DNA of 64,000 nucleotides, taken from Deltaproteobacteria bacterium (lineage in GTDB: Bacteria > JAGRBM01 > JAHCIT01). The DNA lies in contig JAHCIT010000006.1 in assembly GCA_026129095.1 (NCBI GenBank), positions 62,001 through 126,000 on the forward strand, read 5' to 3'. Of the stretch, positions 29,001-36,682 are shown in pieces (position 1 is the first letter of the stretch; every line of letters starts with the position of its first letter). Position numbers and translations under genes: made by a program. Below the pieces are notes generated by a model. It saw only the letters and a list, made by a program, of their open reading frames with translations. It did not search any database and had not been told where the DNA came from.

Positions 29001-29125
29001 TGCCCCTTGATGATCCCCGGCAGCACGAAAAAGCCGGTCAGCAGATAAACCGCTGCCATGATTCCGGCAGCAATGCCGGCCTTACGGACACGTGGGGTTT
29101 TCAGAAAGACCGGAATATCCGTCAC
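26081..29125 (-). CDS. DUF748/AsmA-like large envelope protein
   Basis: 1014 aa from GTG 29125, with AGGA ~10 bases upstream. One N-terminal membrane helix (AGIMAAVYLLTGFFVLPGII) is followed by a long beta-rich region like DUF748 proteins: VNFNPLLLALTINGFDL-type motif near residue 60, FVDFELSSLFYRAYTFREIRL, then repeated beta segments. The C-terminal ~200 residues include a stretch around VLRIEVKGRAS, reminiscent of the OmpA-like end in this family. AsmA-like proteins bridge the periplasm and are linked to lipid transport. Last chromosomal gene before attL. Confidence 0.82.
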   Translation of the reverse strand: MTDIPVFLKTPRVRKAGIAAGIMAAVYLLTGFFVLPGIIKGQIIGTLREQTRREATVQQVKFNPLLLALTINGFDLKDPDGETFASFGQFFVDFELSSLFYRAYTFREIRLVSPYGRAHVLADGKYNFSDLLDQDGAEKPAVESTGEKQNLPAVRVQLLDIQDGKFIFRDQSHGRDATAEFGPVQFTVREFSTRPREGSLYSFSAETTRGEKIDWEGSFHLDPLGSEGRFTLGGIQLRPLWEYMRDQTGFEVRSGNLTVSSNYGWDRSRGLRLTGAGIGVTGLIISEKGTEAPVIEVPDFQVRNMDLMLDARTIRIPVIESGSARISVIREPGGGINLTRMFAPVDDGTKPSDEASPPPAAKDAPSGKTWKVTLDALRLDDYAIAFEDRTTPVPATIGFNSIKLQMDGVGFPLEKEFGLSLSLKTGETGSFETRGNVGLKPLSVSQEISLAGFPLPPLQPYLDPHLNLQLKAGLLNASGQVKLAALAAEKGGKTSAQYAGTVSVAGLRAVDTRAQEDLVRWDALRFNGMDVATEPLSVKIDEIVWEKLYSRVVIRKDQTTNLTGIVKEADASPAAPASTKVGPAQPPVKASIRTVRFVDGSANFSDYSLEPGFTAGIYALNGAIKGLSSSNTGRANVDIRGKVDRYAPVLISGQINPLSSNAYTDVTLSFQGIEVSSFTPYSSKYAGYLIDKGKIYLDLRYRLNQRKLVGENKVMIDQFTFGEKTNSPDATSLPVKLAVAILKDREGKINIDLPVRGDLDDPDFRYGRVIWAALKTLLEKVASAPFTALASLIVGAGGDQLGHVDFPAGRLDISPEEQGKFPSIAKLLDARPVLRIEVKGRASVRDDTGPLKEQKLLGRLRADRADEIKGRGGVVPDPNAIILTETDEARLLRKAYQETFRESPRQVYDRLKAERASPDFPKESSADGLALVTEAIRARLIAAQTVDMPALRELAQVRASRVQAGLIEGGGIDPTRVFVREVEVSDAPPDAQADAAPVPAGPVTVPTELLLTAD

Positions 29126-29259
29126 AGAGAAGCGTTCCTGTCGGCCCGGAAACTCATATGACCATGTTTCAAGGGCTCCAGAGACCTAGCTGTTCGTTTT
29201 GACCCGGCGCAACACGAGCCCGAAACCCGCCCCCCTACCGGAATGGGGGCAATACTTCC

Positions 29260-29315
29260 ATGGTGCCCCCGGACGGAATCGAACCGTCACGGCCGTGAAG
29301 CCAGCGGTTTTTGAG
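29260..29315. repeat. Left attachment site (56-bp direct repeat, tRNA-Leu 3' fragment)
   Basis: Identical over 56 bases to 58059-58114. It holds only the 3' part of a tRNA-Leu, from the CCA end to the anticodon loop; the sequence beyond (GGTGACGCC) does not continue the tRNA, so this is not a functional tRNA gene. It marks the left boundary of the element. Confidence 0.95.
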
Positions 29316-29397
29316 GGTGACGCCTGGCCTGGTAACAAAGACGATAACGGGGAAGAAGAGGAATGATTGCGGCGGATAGTGCGGGATCGTTCTGCCA

Positions 29398-29904
29398 GTG
29401 GATGCCGATGAAAACCGGTACTTTCAGCTGGTCTGGGCACAAGTTGGGCACATCGAAACAGGCAGGGCCAGATCGCTGGTCTCCGCGCAAAAAGAACCGC
29501 TTTACCTCGCCAAGTATATTGAACGGATGGGCACCGGCACCGGAGACATGATTCGGCGTTGCCGGGAGGCCGGATTCCCCGAACCGGAATTCACCATCCG
29601 GGACGGGTTCGTGACGATCATTCGGCGCAGGACCGGACAAGTCACCGGACAAGTTGATCCATGGGTGGAAAGGGTTCTCGAAGCCTGTGCAGTGAAGTCG
29701 CTTTCGAGCAAACAGATACAGGAAATCAGCGGCATCAGGCACCGGGAGTCGTTCCAGCGGAACTACCTGGACCACCTGCTGAACGAAGGCTGGCTCGAAC
29801 GTACCATTCCCGATAAACCCAACAGCTCGCGGCAGCAATACCGCCTGACAGGAAAAGGGTCCGCTCTGCTGGCAATGTTGCGGGAGAAAAACCGGAGAGA
29901 GTGA
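29398..29904 (+). pseudogene. C-terminal fragment of an ATP-binding (AlbA_2/RecG-like) transcriptional regulator
   Basis: 168 codons from a GTG at 29398. LYLAKYIERMGTGTGDMIRRC and FPEPEFTIRDGFVTIIRR are the typical C-terminal ATPase-like motifs of the AlbA_2/COG2865 family. A winged-helix-like tail with a SSKQIQEISGI region ends the protein. Full members are 400-500 aa with an N-terminal AlbA_2 domain, which is absent because the reading frame begins 83 bases inside attL. Most likely a gene truncated when the element's left end formed; expression is doubtful. Confidence 0.65.
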
Positions 29905-30125
29905 TTGTTTCCTCCACGCGATGATGATGACGATGGCGATGCTGATGAGCAAGCTCGTGGCGTGGGTTCGGCCTCGAACGAGCATGTGTGAGCATTCCTT
30001 TTCTAGCAGATCAAGAAAATACCCATAGCATCGTTCCGCCAGTATCCGGGGCTCTGGCTGCAAGTTGGCTGCATGATTCTGTGTGATGGCTGGCTCTGGC
30101 GTGTCCGGAGTTATATAGAATTCGG

Positions 30126-31259
30126 ATGACCGGCGGTTTTCTCCATCCGGCGGACCTCAAACGCCACCTGCTCAACCCCGACAAGTTCGTGCGGGAATGG
30201 GCCTCGATTTATTTCGGCAGTGCATTGATCCAAGACACCGACCTGCCTGTTCTCATCATGGAGGCAGTCGAAAGATACGGCGAACTCAACAGTTTCTTCA
30301 GCTTGGCCAAACTGGATGTGTTCCCTCAGACGGAACGGTCGGTTTCCATGATCCTCTCGCGGCTGGAAAAGGTCCGCCGGCAGGAAACCGCCGAATGCCT
30401 GAACCGGGCGCTCGCACTGATGCCGCTCGATCTCGTGCCGGTCTTCGAGAGCCGCATGAAAGCCGTCCCTGCCCTGCATCCAATGACTCATGAAAGGATC
30501 GCACGGCGGCGGGAATACAGATCCCGCAGGCCGCCGGAACTTTTCGACGAGCTTCTGTCGGTCTCGCTGAAATACGAAGGGAAACCCGTCCCGCCCCCCG
30601 AATTTGCCAGAACCGACGATCTGATTGAAGCGATTGCCGCCCAGGACTGGCCGCCGTCCGGGAAACTGGTCGAGATGCTCCGGGAGCCGGATTACCAGGG
30701 GAGATGGGCCGAATACTTCATTGTGAAACTCTGCGGAACAGTCAGGAGCGAGCTGGCGGTGCCGCTCATCGTCGCGCAGCTGGCGTCAGATGATGATTTC
30801 CTTCCGGATGCCGCGCAGGAGAGCCTGTACCGGATTGGGTATCCCGGAACTCCCGGCCTCATCCGGTCCCTCTGGCATAAACTTCCGGATGAACTCTCCC
30901 GTATGATGTCCGCATACACTTTCGCCGGTTTCAAATCGCCCGCCTCGGCGGCAGCGGTCCTTGAACTGCTGGAACTGGAGGATGACCCCAGCCTGAGAAC
31001 CATTCTGCTCGACTCGCTCGCCTATCTCGGTTCGGACAGGGCGGTGGCTATCGGTTGCGAGGAACTGGATGACCTTGACGAAGCCGTTACCGGAGACCTC
31101 ATCCTGGCACTCTATGGAGCCGCAAAAATCCGCGGACTTGAAGTTCCCGAAGCGGCTGCATGGAAGAACGAACTGGAAGAGAACAACCGTCGCTTCAACA
31201 AGGAGGTGTTCGGCGTCGGCCCCGGTTCAGACCGGCCCCTGAGAAAACTGCCATTTTAG
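30126..31259 (+). CDS. HEAT-repeat-like protein
   Basis: 377 aa from ATG 30126. The C-terminal half shows helical pairs typical of HEAT/PBS-lyase repeats, such as VPLIVAQLASDDDFLPDAAQESLYRIG and AAAVLELLELEDDPSLRTILLDSLAYLG. The N-terminal part (MTGGFLHPADLKRHLLNPDKFVREWA) looks alpha-helical but matches no family I know. Probably a cytoplasmic scaffold. TATATAGA lies 6-8 bases before the ATG and no ribosome site is seen, so it may be leaderless. It precedes the RM operon on the same strand but is separated by a promoter-like gap. Confidence 0.7.
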   Translation: MTGGFLHPADLKRHLLNPDKFVREWASIYFGSALIQDTDLPVLIMEAVERYGELNSFFSLAKLDVFPQTERSVSMILSRLEKVRRQETAECLNRALALMPLDLVPVFESRMKAVPALHPMTHERIARRREYRSRRPPELFDELLSVSLKYEGKPVPPPEFARTDDLIEAIAAQDWPPSGKLVEMLREPDYQGRWAEYFIVKLCGTVRSELAVPLIVAQLASDDDFLPDAAQESLYRIGYPGTPGLIRSLWHKLPDELSRMMSAYTFAGFKSPASAAAVLELLELEDDPSLRTILLDSLAYLGSDRAVAIGCEELDDLDEAVTGDLILALYGAAKIRGLEVPEAAAWKNELEENNRRFNKEVFGVGPGSDRPLRKLPF

Positions 31260-31266
31260 CGAAACC

Positions 31267-31280
31267 ACAACGGCCGTTGT
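31267..31280. repeat. 14-bp perfect palindrome upstream of the RM operon
   Basis: ACAACGGCCGTTGT is a perfect palindrome 7 bases after the HEAT gene stop and about 36 bases before a TATAAT box. It could be an operator for RM expression control, or the base of a weak terminator for the upstream gene, although no T run follows. Confidence 0.4.
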
Positions 31281-31315
31281 CTAATCAATATGGTATACAA
31301 TTTAGATACGACATT

Positions 31316-31321
31316 TATAAT
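31316..31321 (+). promoter_or_regulatory. Candidate -10 box of the RM operon
   Basis: A perfect TATAAT in a distinctly AT-rich stretch (31280-31360) between the HEAT gene and the first hsd gene. The -35 region at 17 bases reads GTATAC, a poor match. The start codon at 31363 is 41 bases downstream. Confidence 0.4.
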
Positions 31322-31362
31322 TTGAGGTATAGCAATACTTTTATCTTGACTCTTCCGTACCC

Positions 31363-32037
31363 ATGCATATACTTGTGGCTATGGAAGCGTCACAACCCAC
31401 CCATTTTCACCTCCAAAAAACGGCTAAAATGGCCGTTTGGCGGTCTTTGGGCGAGGTTGCCGAGATCATCGCCGGTCACCCGCTCTACCGGTTCGAGGGC
31501 GACACAGGACCTGCGATCCCGATTATCAATATCCGCGACCTGGAACACGCCGCCGATCTGACTCACTTCCTGGAAACGGCCGCCATCTCCGATCCGGCCA
31601 GATTCGGGCGTGCCCGGATTCTTCCCGACGATGTGATTGTGACGGCGAGAGGGACGCAGCTCCGGTCGGTTCTGGCCCCGGCCCGCTGGCAGGGCGCGGT
31701 CGCCTCATCGAACCTCATGCTCATCCGGCCGAAGCCGGAGATACTACTCCCGGAACTGCTGTCGGTATTTCTCCAGTCGCCCGCCGGGGTGAAAGCGTTC
31801 GAGCAGCGCCGGACCGGCACTCAGTTACTCAAGCTCACCCTTCGGGATCTGGCCGAAATCGAAGTGCCGGTGCCGCCGCTTTCCGAACAGCGCCAGCTCG
31901 CGGACCTGCTCCGCTCTGCCCAGGACTATTACGTCAACGCCCGCTACGCCGCCGAGATGCGTCTGATGGCGGCGCGCCAGATCGTGTCGGAACGGATTCT
32001 GCCCCCGCGCAAGCCCGCCACTGGAGACCCTGAATGA
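31363..32037 (+). CDS. Single-TRD HsdS-like protein (type I RM specificity half-subunit)
   Basis: 224 aa (ATG 31363; an ATG at 31381 is in frame; neither has a good ribosome site). One target-recognition domain is present: WRSLGEVAEIIAGHPLYRFEG, then IPIINIRDLE, VTARGTQLRSVLAP, and the conserved close LTLRDLAEIEVPVPPLSEQRQLADLL. It covers about half of a normal HsdS, so it could act as a homodimer half-subunit or modulate the complete HsdS at 34084. It overlaps hsdM by four bases (ATGA), showing it is a genuine first gene of the operon. Confidence 0.8.
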   Translation: MHILVAMEASQPTHFHLQKTAKMAVWRSLGEVAEIIAGHPLYRFEGDTGPAIPIINIRDLEHAADLTHFLETAAISDPARFGRARILPDDVIVTARGTQLRSVLAPARWQGAVASSNLMLIRPKPEILLPELLSVFLQSPAGVKAFEQRRTGTQLLKLTLRDLAEIEVPVPPLSEQRQLADLLRSAQDYYVNARYAAEMRLMAARQIVSERILPPRKPATGDPE

Positions 32038-33536
32038 AAACCACCAGCACCAGCCAGCTCTTCGGCCACATCTGGAAAGCCGCCGACATCTTGCGCGGCT
32101 CCATCGACTCGTCCGACTACAAGGGGTTCATCTTCGCGATGATGTTCCTCAAGCGCGCCAACGACGTGTTCGAGGAAGAGGCCGAGAAAATTTTGAAGGA
32201 AACCGGCGACCGCAAGCTCGCCTACGAAGACGAGGACGAGCACCCGATCTTCGTGCCCAAGCGTGCGCGGTGGGAGGAACTCCGCAAGAAATCCACCCAG
32301 CTGGGCGACACCCTCAACAAGGCTTGCGAAGCGCTGGAACACTCCAATTCGACGCTTGAAGGCGTCCTTGCCGGCATCGACTTCAACGACGAGCACCGGC
32401 TGGGCGACGCCAAGCAGCGCGACATGCTGCTGGCGAAACTGATCCTTCATTTCTCGGAGATCAGCCTGCGGAACGCCGATCTGCCGGAGCCCGACGCGCT
32501 CGGCCGGGTCTATGAATACCTGATCGAGAAGTTCGCCGACGACGCCGGCAAGAAGGGCGGCGAGTTCTACACCCCGCGCGGCGTCGTCCAGCTTCTGGCG
32601 GAACTGCTCGAACCGAAAGAAGGGATGCGGATCTGCGACCCCACCTGCGGATCGGGCGGCATGCTGATCGAATGCGCGCACAAGATCGAGAATGACGGCG
32701 GCAACCCGCGCAACCTCTCCCTGTTCGGGCAGGAGAAGAACCTGGGCACCTGGGCCATCGCCAAGATGAACCTGCTCCTTCACGGGCTGCCGGACGCGCA
32801 GGTCGCCAAGGGGGACACGATCCGCGATCCCAAGTTCCTGGAAAAGGGCGAACTGATGCTGTTCGACCGGGTGATTGCCAATCCGCCGTTCAGCCTGGAC
32901 GAATGGGGCCGCGATGCGGCCGAGGCCGACCGGTTCGGGCGCTTCAGGTTCGGCGTTCCGCCCGCCAGCAAGGGCGACCTAGCGTTCCTCCAGCACATGG
33001 TTGCGACGCTCAATGCCAAGGGCATGCTCGGCGTCGTCATGCCGCACGGCGTGCTGTTCCGGGGCGGTGCCGAAGGGAAGATCCGCGAAGGTCTCCTGAA
33101 GGAAGACCTGTTCGAGGCGGTGATCGGCCTGCCGGTGAACCTGTTCTACGGAACCGGGATTCCGGCGGCGATCCTGGTGCTGCGCCGGTCCGGAGCGAAA
33201 CCGCCCGCCCGGCGCGGCAAGGTGCTGTTTATCAACGCACCGGACGGATTCGAGAGCGCCCCGAACCAGAACAAGCTCCGGCCGCAGGATATCGAGCGGA
33301 TCGCCAGGGCGTTCAAGGCCTTCAGGGACGAGGAGAACTTCGCCCGCGTCGTGCCGCTGAAAGAGATCGAGGACAACGGCTTCAACCTGAACATCTCCCG
33401 CTACGTGGAGATGGGCGGTGAAGATGCGATCCCCGACGTCCGCGAGGCGCTGAAAGCGCTCCGCGTCGCGGAAGCAAAGCGCGATGAGGCCGAGAAGCGC
33501 ATGAACAGGATGCTCAGGGAACTCGGGTTCGAGTGA
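32034..33536 (+). CDS. hsdM: Type I restriction-modification N6-adenine methyltransferase HsdM
   Basis: 500 aa. It has the N-terminal HsdM helical domain (SSDYKGFIFAMMFLKRANDVFEEE), motif X GEFYTPRGVVQLLAELL, SAM-binding motif I DPTCGSGGMLIE and catalytic motif IV ANPPF. It methylates adenine in the sequence set by HsdS and forms the M2S1 core of the RM complex. The coiled C-terminus is typical. It overlaps both neighbours by four bases (ATGA before, GTGA after). Confidence 0.96.
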   Translation: MKTTSTSQLFGHIWKAADILRGSIDSSDYKGFIFAMMFLKRANDVFEEEAEKILKETGDRKLAYEDEDEHPIFVPKRARWEELRKKSTQLGDTLNKACEALEHSNSTLEGVLAGIDFNDEHRLGDAKQRDMLLAKLILHFSEISLRNADLPEPDALGRVYEYLIEKFADDAGKKGGEFYTPRGVVQLLAELLEPKEGMRICDPTCGSGGMLIECAHKIENDGGNPRNLSLFGQEKNLGTWAIAKMNLLLHGLPDAQVAKGDTIRDPKFLEKGELMLFDRVIANPPFSLDEWGRDAAEADRFGRFRFGVPPASKGDLAFLQHMVATLNAKGMLGVVMPHGVLFRGGAEGKIREGLLKEDLFEAVIGLPVNLFYGTGIPAAILVLRRSGAKPPARRGKVLFINAPDGFESAPNQNKLRPQDIERIARAFKAFRDEENFARVVPLKEIEDNGFNLNISRYVEMGGEDAIPDVREALKALRVAEAKRDEAEKRMNRMLRELGFE

Positions 33537-34087
33537 GCAGGGAGATGCAGGAATTCGCCATGTCGCGGCTTTGGGACCAACCGGGAGTGCCCCACAGGGG
33601 ATGGAGGTGTATCGATGTCGTCGATAACCGGCCGGGTGACGTTGAGCCGGGCGAGGATGTCACCGAGGGCTATCCCACCTGCGAGATGTGCGGCCAGGAG
33701 CGGATACGGTTCGTGCATCTGATGGAGCATCCCGATTTCCCGCAGCAACTGGACGTCGGCTGTGTCTGTGCGGAAAAGATGGAGGGCGACTACACCGGCC
33801 CGCGCCGGCGTGAGGCGACGCTCAAGAGCAAGGCCGCCCGCCGCGACAAATGGCTCACCCGGCGGTGGAACGAATCGGCGAAAGGGAACCCCTTCCTTCG
33901 CATTGAGGGCTTTGTCCTGACCGTATTCCGGGATTCCCGCCGTCCCGGGCACTGGAAATGCAGCATTAAGGAACCCGGTGCCGAAGACCCGATCTTCGGC
34001 ACCCAGTCCCATCCGTCCGAGGACGCCGCCAAGCTCGCCCTGTTCGAAAAGTTCTGGCACCTCCGGCAAAAAGGGACCGTCCAGTGA
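33533..34087 (+). CDS. Cys-rich accessory protein in RM operon
   Basis: 184 aa from GTG 33533, overlapping the hsdM stop. No named family is recognised. A likely zinc site is formed by CEMCGQ and GCVCAEKM about 35 residues apart. The second half is basic and beta-rich (FLRIEGFVLTVFRDSRRPGHWKCSI). Tight coupling to hsdM and hsdS (four-base overlaps on both sides) ties it to the RM complex, perhaps in nucleic-acid binding; that role is inferred only from position. Confidence 0.7.
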   Translation: MSREMQEFAMSRLWDQPGVPHRGWRCIDVVDNRPGDVEPGEDVTEGYPTCEMCGQERIRFVHLMEHPDFPQQLDVGCVCAEKMEGDYTGPRRREATLKSKAARRDKWLTRRWNESAKGNPFLRIEGFVLTVFRDSRRPGHWKCSIKEPGAEDPIFGTQSHPSEDAAKLALFEKFWHLRQKGTVQ

Positions 34088-35328
34088 CCAAGCCCCTTCC
34101 CAAAGGCTGGCGCCGCGTGCGGCTGGGCGAGTTTCTATCGCCGAGCAAGCTGCGCTTCGTTGTGCGCGACGACGTTACGTACACTCAAGTGACCGTAAGG
34201 ATTCGCCATAAAGGCATCGTGGCAAGAGGTTACGAACAAGGTTCAAACATCAAGACGAAAAACCAGAATCAAATCAAAGCAGGGCAGTTTCTTATATCCA
34301 AGATCGACGCGCGTAACGGGGCCTGTGGTATTGTCCCACCAGAGCTTGATGATGCAGTAACGACTCACGACTTTCTTGCGTACGACGTCAATCCTGAAAT
34401 TGTCGATCCGGGATTTTGGGACATCTATTCGTCGCTACCTTCGTTTGTCGAACTCTGTGCTTTGGCGAGTGAAGGGACAACGAATCGCGTTCGCCTGCGC
34501 CCCGATGAATTCCTGGACATGGAGATAGTGCTCCCTCCTCTCCCCGAGCAAAAACGGATCGCCGCCACCCTCCAGTCCGTCGACGCCGCCATCCGGGCCA
34601 ACGAAGAGGTCATCGAAAAGACCCGCGACCTGAAAAAATCGCTCGCCAACGAGCTGCTGACCCGCGGTATCCCCGGCCGGCATAAGCGGTTCAAGGATTC
34701 CCCCATCGGCAAGATACCGGTGGACTGGGAGGTGAAGCGGCTGGGGGGCCTTCTTCTCCGGATCGAAGCAGGCAAAAGCCCCAAGTGTGAAGACCGTCCC
34801 GCCTCTCCAGAGGAATGGGGCGTGCTGAAAGTGAGCGCGGTAAGCTGGGGCACTTTTCATGCCCATGAGAATAAAGCGTTACTACCGTCGACATTGCCGT
34901 TCCCAGATTCTGAAGTTCAGGAGGGCGATCTTCTTCTTAGCAGAGCGAACACGCCGGATCTCGTTGGCCGTTGCGTAATCGTCGGGAAGGTGCGTCGACG
35001 CCTCCTGCTGTCTGACAAGACCCTTCGTCTTGTTCCCAATGATCGCCTCACCAGTAAACAGTTTCTAAATATCGCGTTGAATTCTCCCGATGCCAGAATA
35101 CAGATTTCGTTAAATGCCACAGGCTCGTCACGCTCCATGAAGAATATTTCCCAAGAGACGCTACGGGATGTCGTCCTCCCTATACCGCCCATTGACGAAC
35201 AGCGCCAGATCACTGAAGCGCTCGACACTACCGATCCGCGAGATATCGAAGCGAAAACTGCCGTCCAGGAATATCGGAAAGTCGGTGCTTTACTACGGAG
35301 TTCTCTATTAGCGGGGATAAGTGTATGA
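34084..35328 (+). CDS. hsdS: Type I restriction-modification specificity subunit HsdS (two TRDs)
   Basis: 414 aa from GTG 34084. Two target-recognition domains: the first from LPKGWRRVRLGEFLS to IVLPPLPEQKRIAATLQSVD, and the second from IGKIPVDWEVKRLGGLL to VVLPIPPIDEQRQITEAL, with the conserved helical spacers after each. It sets the bipartite DNA site. The TRDs are clearly more AT-rich than the conserved spacers (for example 34200-34480 and 34900-35150), the usual sign of TRD shuffling. It overlaps both neighbours. Confidence 0.93.
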   Translation: MTKPLPKGWRRVRLGEFLSPSKLRFVVRDDVTYTQVTVRIRHKGIVARGYEQGSNIKTKNQNQIKAGQFLISKIDARNGACGIVPPELDDAVTTHDFLAYDVNPEIVDPGFWDIYSSLPSFVELCALASEGTTNRVRLRPDEFLDMEIVLPPLPEQKRIAATLQSVDAAIRANEEVIEKTRDLKKSLANELLTRGIPGRHKRFKDSPIGKIPVDWEVKRLGGLLLRIEAGKSPKCEDRPASPEEWGVLKVSAVSWGTFHAHENKALLPSTLPFPDSEVQEGDLLLSRANTPDLVGRCVIVGKVRRRLLLSDKTLRLVPNDRLTSKQFLNIALNSPDARIQISLNATGSSRSMKNISQETLRDVVLPIPPIDEQRQITEALDTTDPRDIEAKTAVQEYRKVGALLRSSLLAGISV

Positions 35329-35618
35329 ACTCACTCATTACAGACGCCGTCCGCGAGCGCCGCGTCCTGACCTTCACCTATGATGGTTTTGAACGGCAGG
35401 TCGAGCCCTATACCTATGGAAAGCTGACGACCGGATATGAAGGGTTGCGGGCGTTCCAGACCGGCGGCGGTTCGCGCTCCGGCAACCAGCCCATGTGGCG
35501 GCTGTTCCACGTCAACAGGATTCGCGGCCTCGCCCTGACCGAGGACCGGTTCACCAACCCAAGACCCGACTACAACCCCCAGGATTCCGACTTCCGGACC
35601 ATCTGGGCGGGGGTGTGA
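35325..35618 (+). CDS. Small WYL-like protein
   Basis: 97 aa, start overlapping the hsdS stop (ATGA). RRVLTFTYDGFERQVEPYTYG, then LRAFQTGGGSRS, WRLFHVNRIRGLAL and PRPDYNPQD fit the stand-alone WYL-fold proteins often found in defence islands. WYL domains bind ligands or nucleic acid and control defence genes or effectors. Here there is no helix-turn-helix, so it is probably a sensor or accessory subunit. Confidence 0.7.
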   Translation: MNSLITDAVRERRVLTFTYDGFERQVEPYTYGKLTTGYEGLRAFQTGGGSRSGNQPMWRLFHVNRIRGLALTEDRFTNPRPDYNPQDSDFRTIWAGV

Positions 35619-35621
35619 GCG

Positions 35622-36680
35622 ATGGCCAAGGGAATAAATACTACGGGTGTACGGCTCCTTGATTACAAGGAAGTCCTGTCGTCACTCCCTGAAAAGAAGA
35701 AGCGCCACCTTCTCCTTGGGAACGGCTTCAGCCGCGCACTGCGCAACGACATTTTCTCTTACGATGCGTTGTTTGACCAGGCGGATTTCACGTCAATTGA
35801 TCCCAGAATCAAGGATCTCTTCGGATCCCTTGGCACCACCGATTTTGAAACTGTTATGCGCGTGCTTAGAGATGCATCGAACCTGATCAACGTATACTTG
35901 CCCAAAGATAAGTTGCTTGCGAATACCCTCATCGAACATTCCAATGCCTTAAAAGGCCTCTTGGCCAAAACTATTTCCGACAACCACCCCGCTCATCCAA
36001 ACGAAATCAAGGAAGAGCAGTATCAGCATTGCCGCATTTTTCTGAATTCGTTCAAAGATGTTTATACGCTGAACTATGACCTTCTGCTTTATTGGACCCT
36101 CATGCACGAAGAGCTGGGAGATTCGCTTTCCAATGATGACGGCTTCCGTACGCCAGATTCAGGTGAGCAGGAGTATGTCACCTGGGAAGTCGAGAATTCT
36201 AACAAGCAGACGGTTTTCTATCTCCATGGCGCGCTCCACTTGTTTGATGCTGGCGCTGAGCTCCAGAAATACACTTGGAAGAACACGCAGGTACGATTGA
36301 TCAAGCAGATTCAAAACGCCCTCGAAGAAGACCGCTATCCACTAATCGTTGCTGAAGGAACCGCCGATGGAAAACGACGCCAGATCAAGCATAGCGGCTA
36401 TTTAACGAGGGGTTTCCGCAGTCTTTCCAATATTGGCGAGACCATGATTATGTTTGGTGTTTCGTGTTCCAAACAGGATGAGCACATCCTCAAAGCGATA
36501 GAAAAGGGAAGTGGCAATGGCATCACCGATATATACGTAAGCATTTTCGGCGATCCCGATAGTGACGCCAATAAACGCATTATCCGCCGCGCCAAACAGA
36601 TGGGAATCGCTCGGCCCAAATACCGAAAAGCATTGACCGTCTCCTTCTTTGACGCGTCAACCGCAAAGGTCTGGGGCTAA
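35622..36680 (+). CDS. SIR2-like/DUF4917 family protein
   Basis: 352 aa. RHLLLGNGFSRALRND, VYTLNYDLLLYWTLM, VFYLHGALHLFDAG and MIMFGVSCSKQDEHIL match the order of motifs in the DUF4917/SIR2-like set. SIR2-like domains in defence systems hydrolyse NAD+ to cause abortive infection; whether the NAD-binding residues are complete cannot be judged here. The gene is more AT-rich than the hsd genes, suggesting a separate origin. It sits 3 bases after the WYL-like gene and 2 bases before the Fic-HsdR gene. Confidence 0.65.
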   Translation: MAKGINTTGVRLLDYKEVLSSLPEKKKRHLLLGNGFSRALRNDIFSYDALFDQADFTSIDPRIKDLFGSLGTTDFETVMRVLRDASNLINVYLPKDKLLANTLIEHSNALKGLLAKTISDNHPAHPNEIKEEQYQHCRIFLNSFKDVYTLNYDLLLYWTLMHEELGDSLSNDDGFRTPDSGEQEYVTWEVENSNKQTVFYLHGALHLFDAGAELQKYTWKNTQVRLIKQIQNALEEDRYPLIVAEGTADGKRRQIKHSGYLTRGFRSLSNIGETMIMFGVSCSKQDEHILKAIEKGSGNGITDIYVSIFGDPDSDANKRIIRRAKQMGIARPKYRKALTVSFFDASTAKVWG

Positions 36681-36682
36681 TC

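Noticed and set aside
29260-29315. A second tRNA-Leu gene
   Set aside because: Only the 3' part is present; the sequence after the anticodon loop does not form the 5' half, so it is an att scar.
29287-30063. 258-codon minus-strand frame over the left end of the element
   Set aside because: Antisense to the regulator fragment with recognised motifs; starts within unrelated DNA and has no family match.
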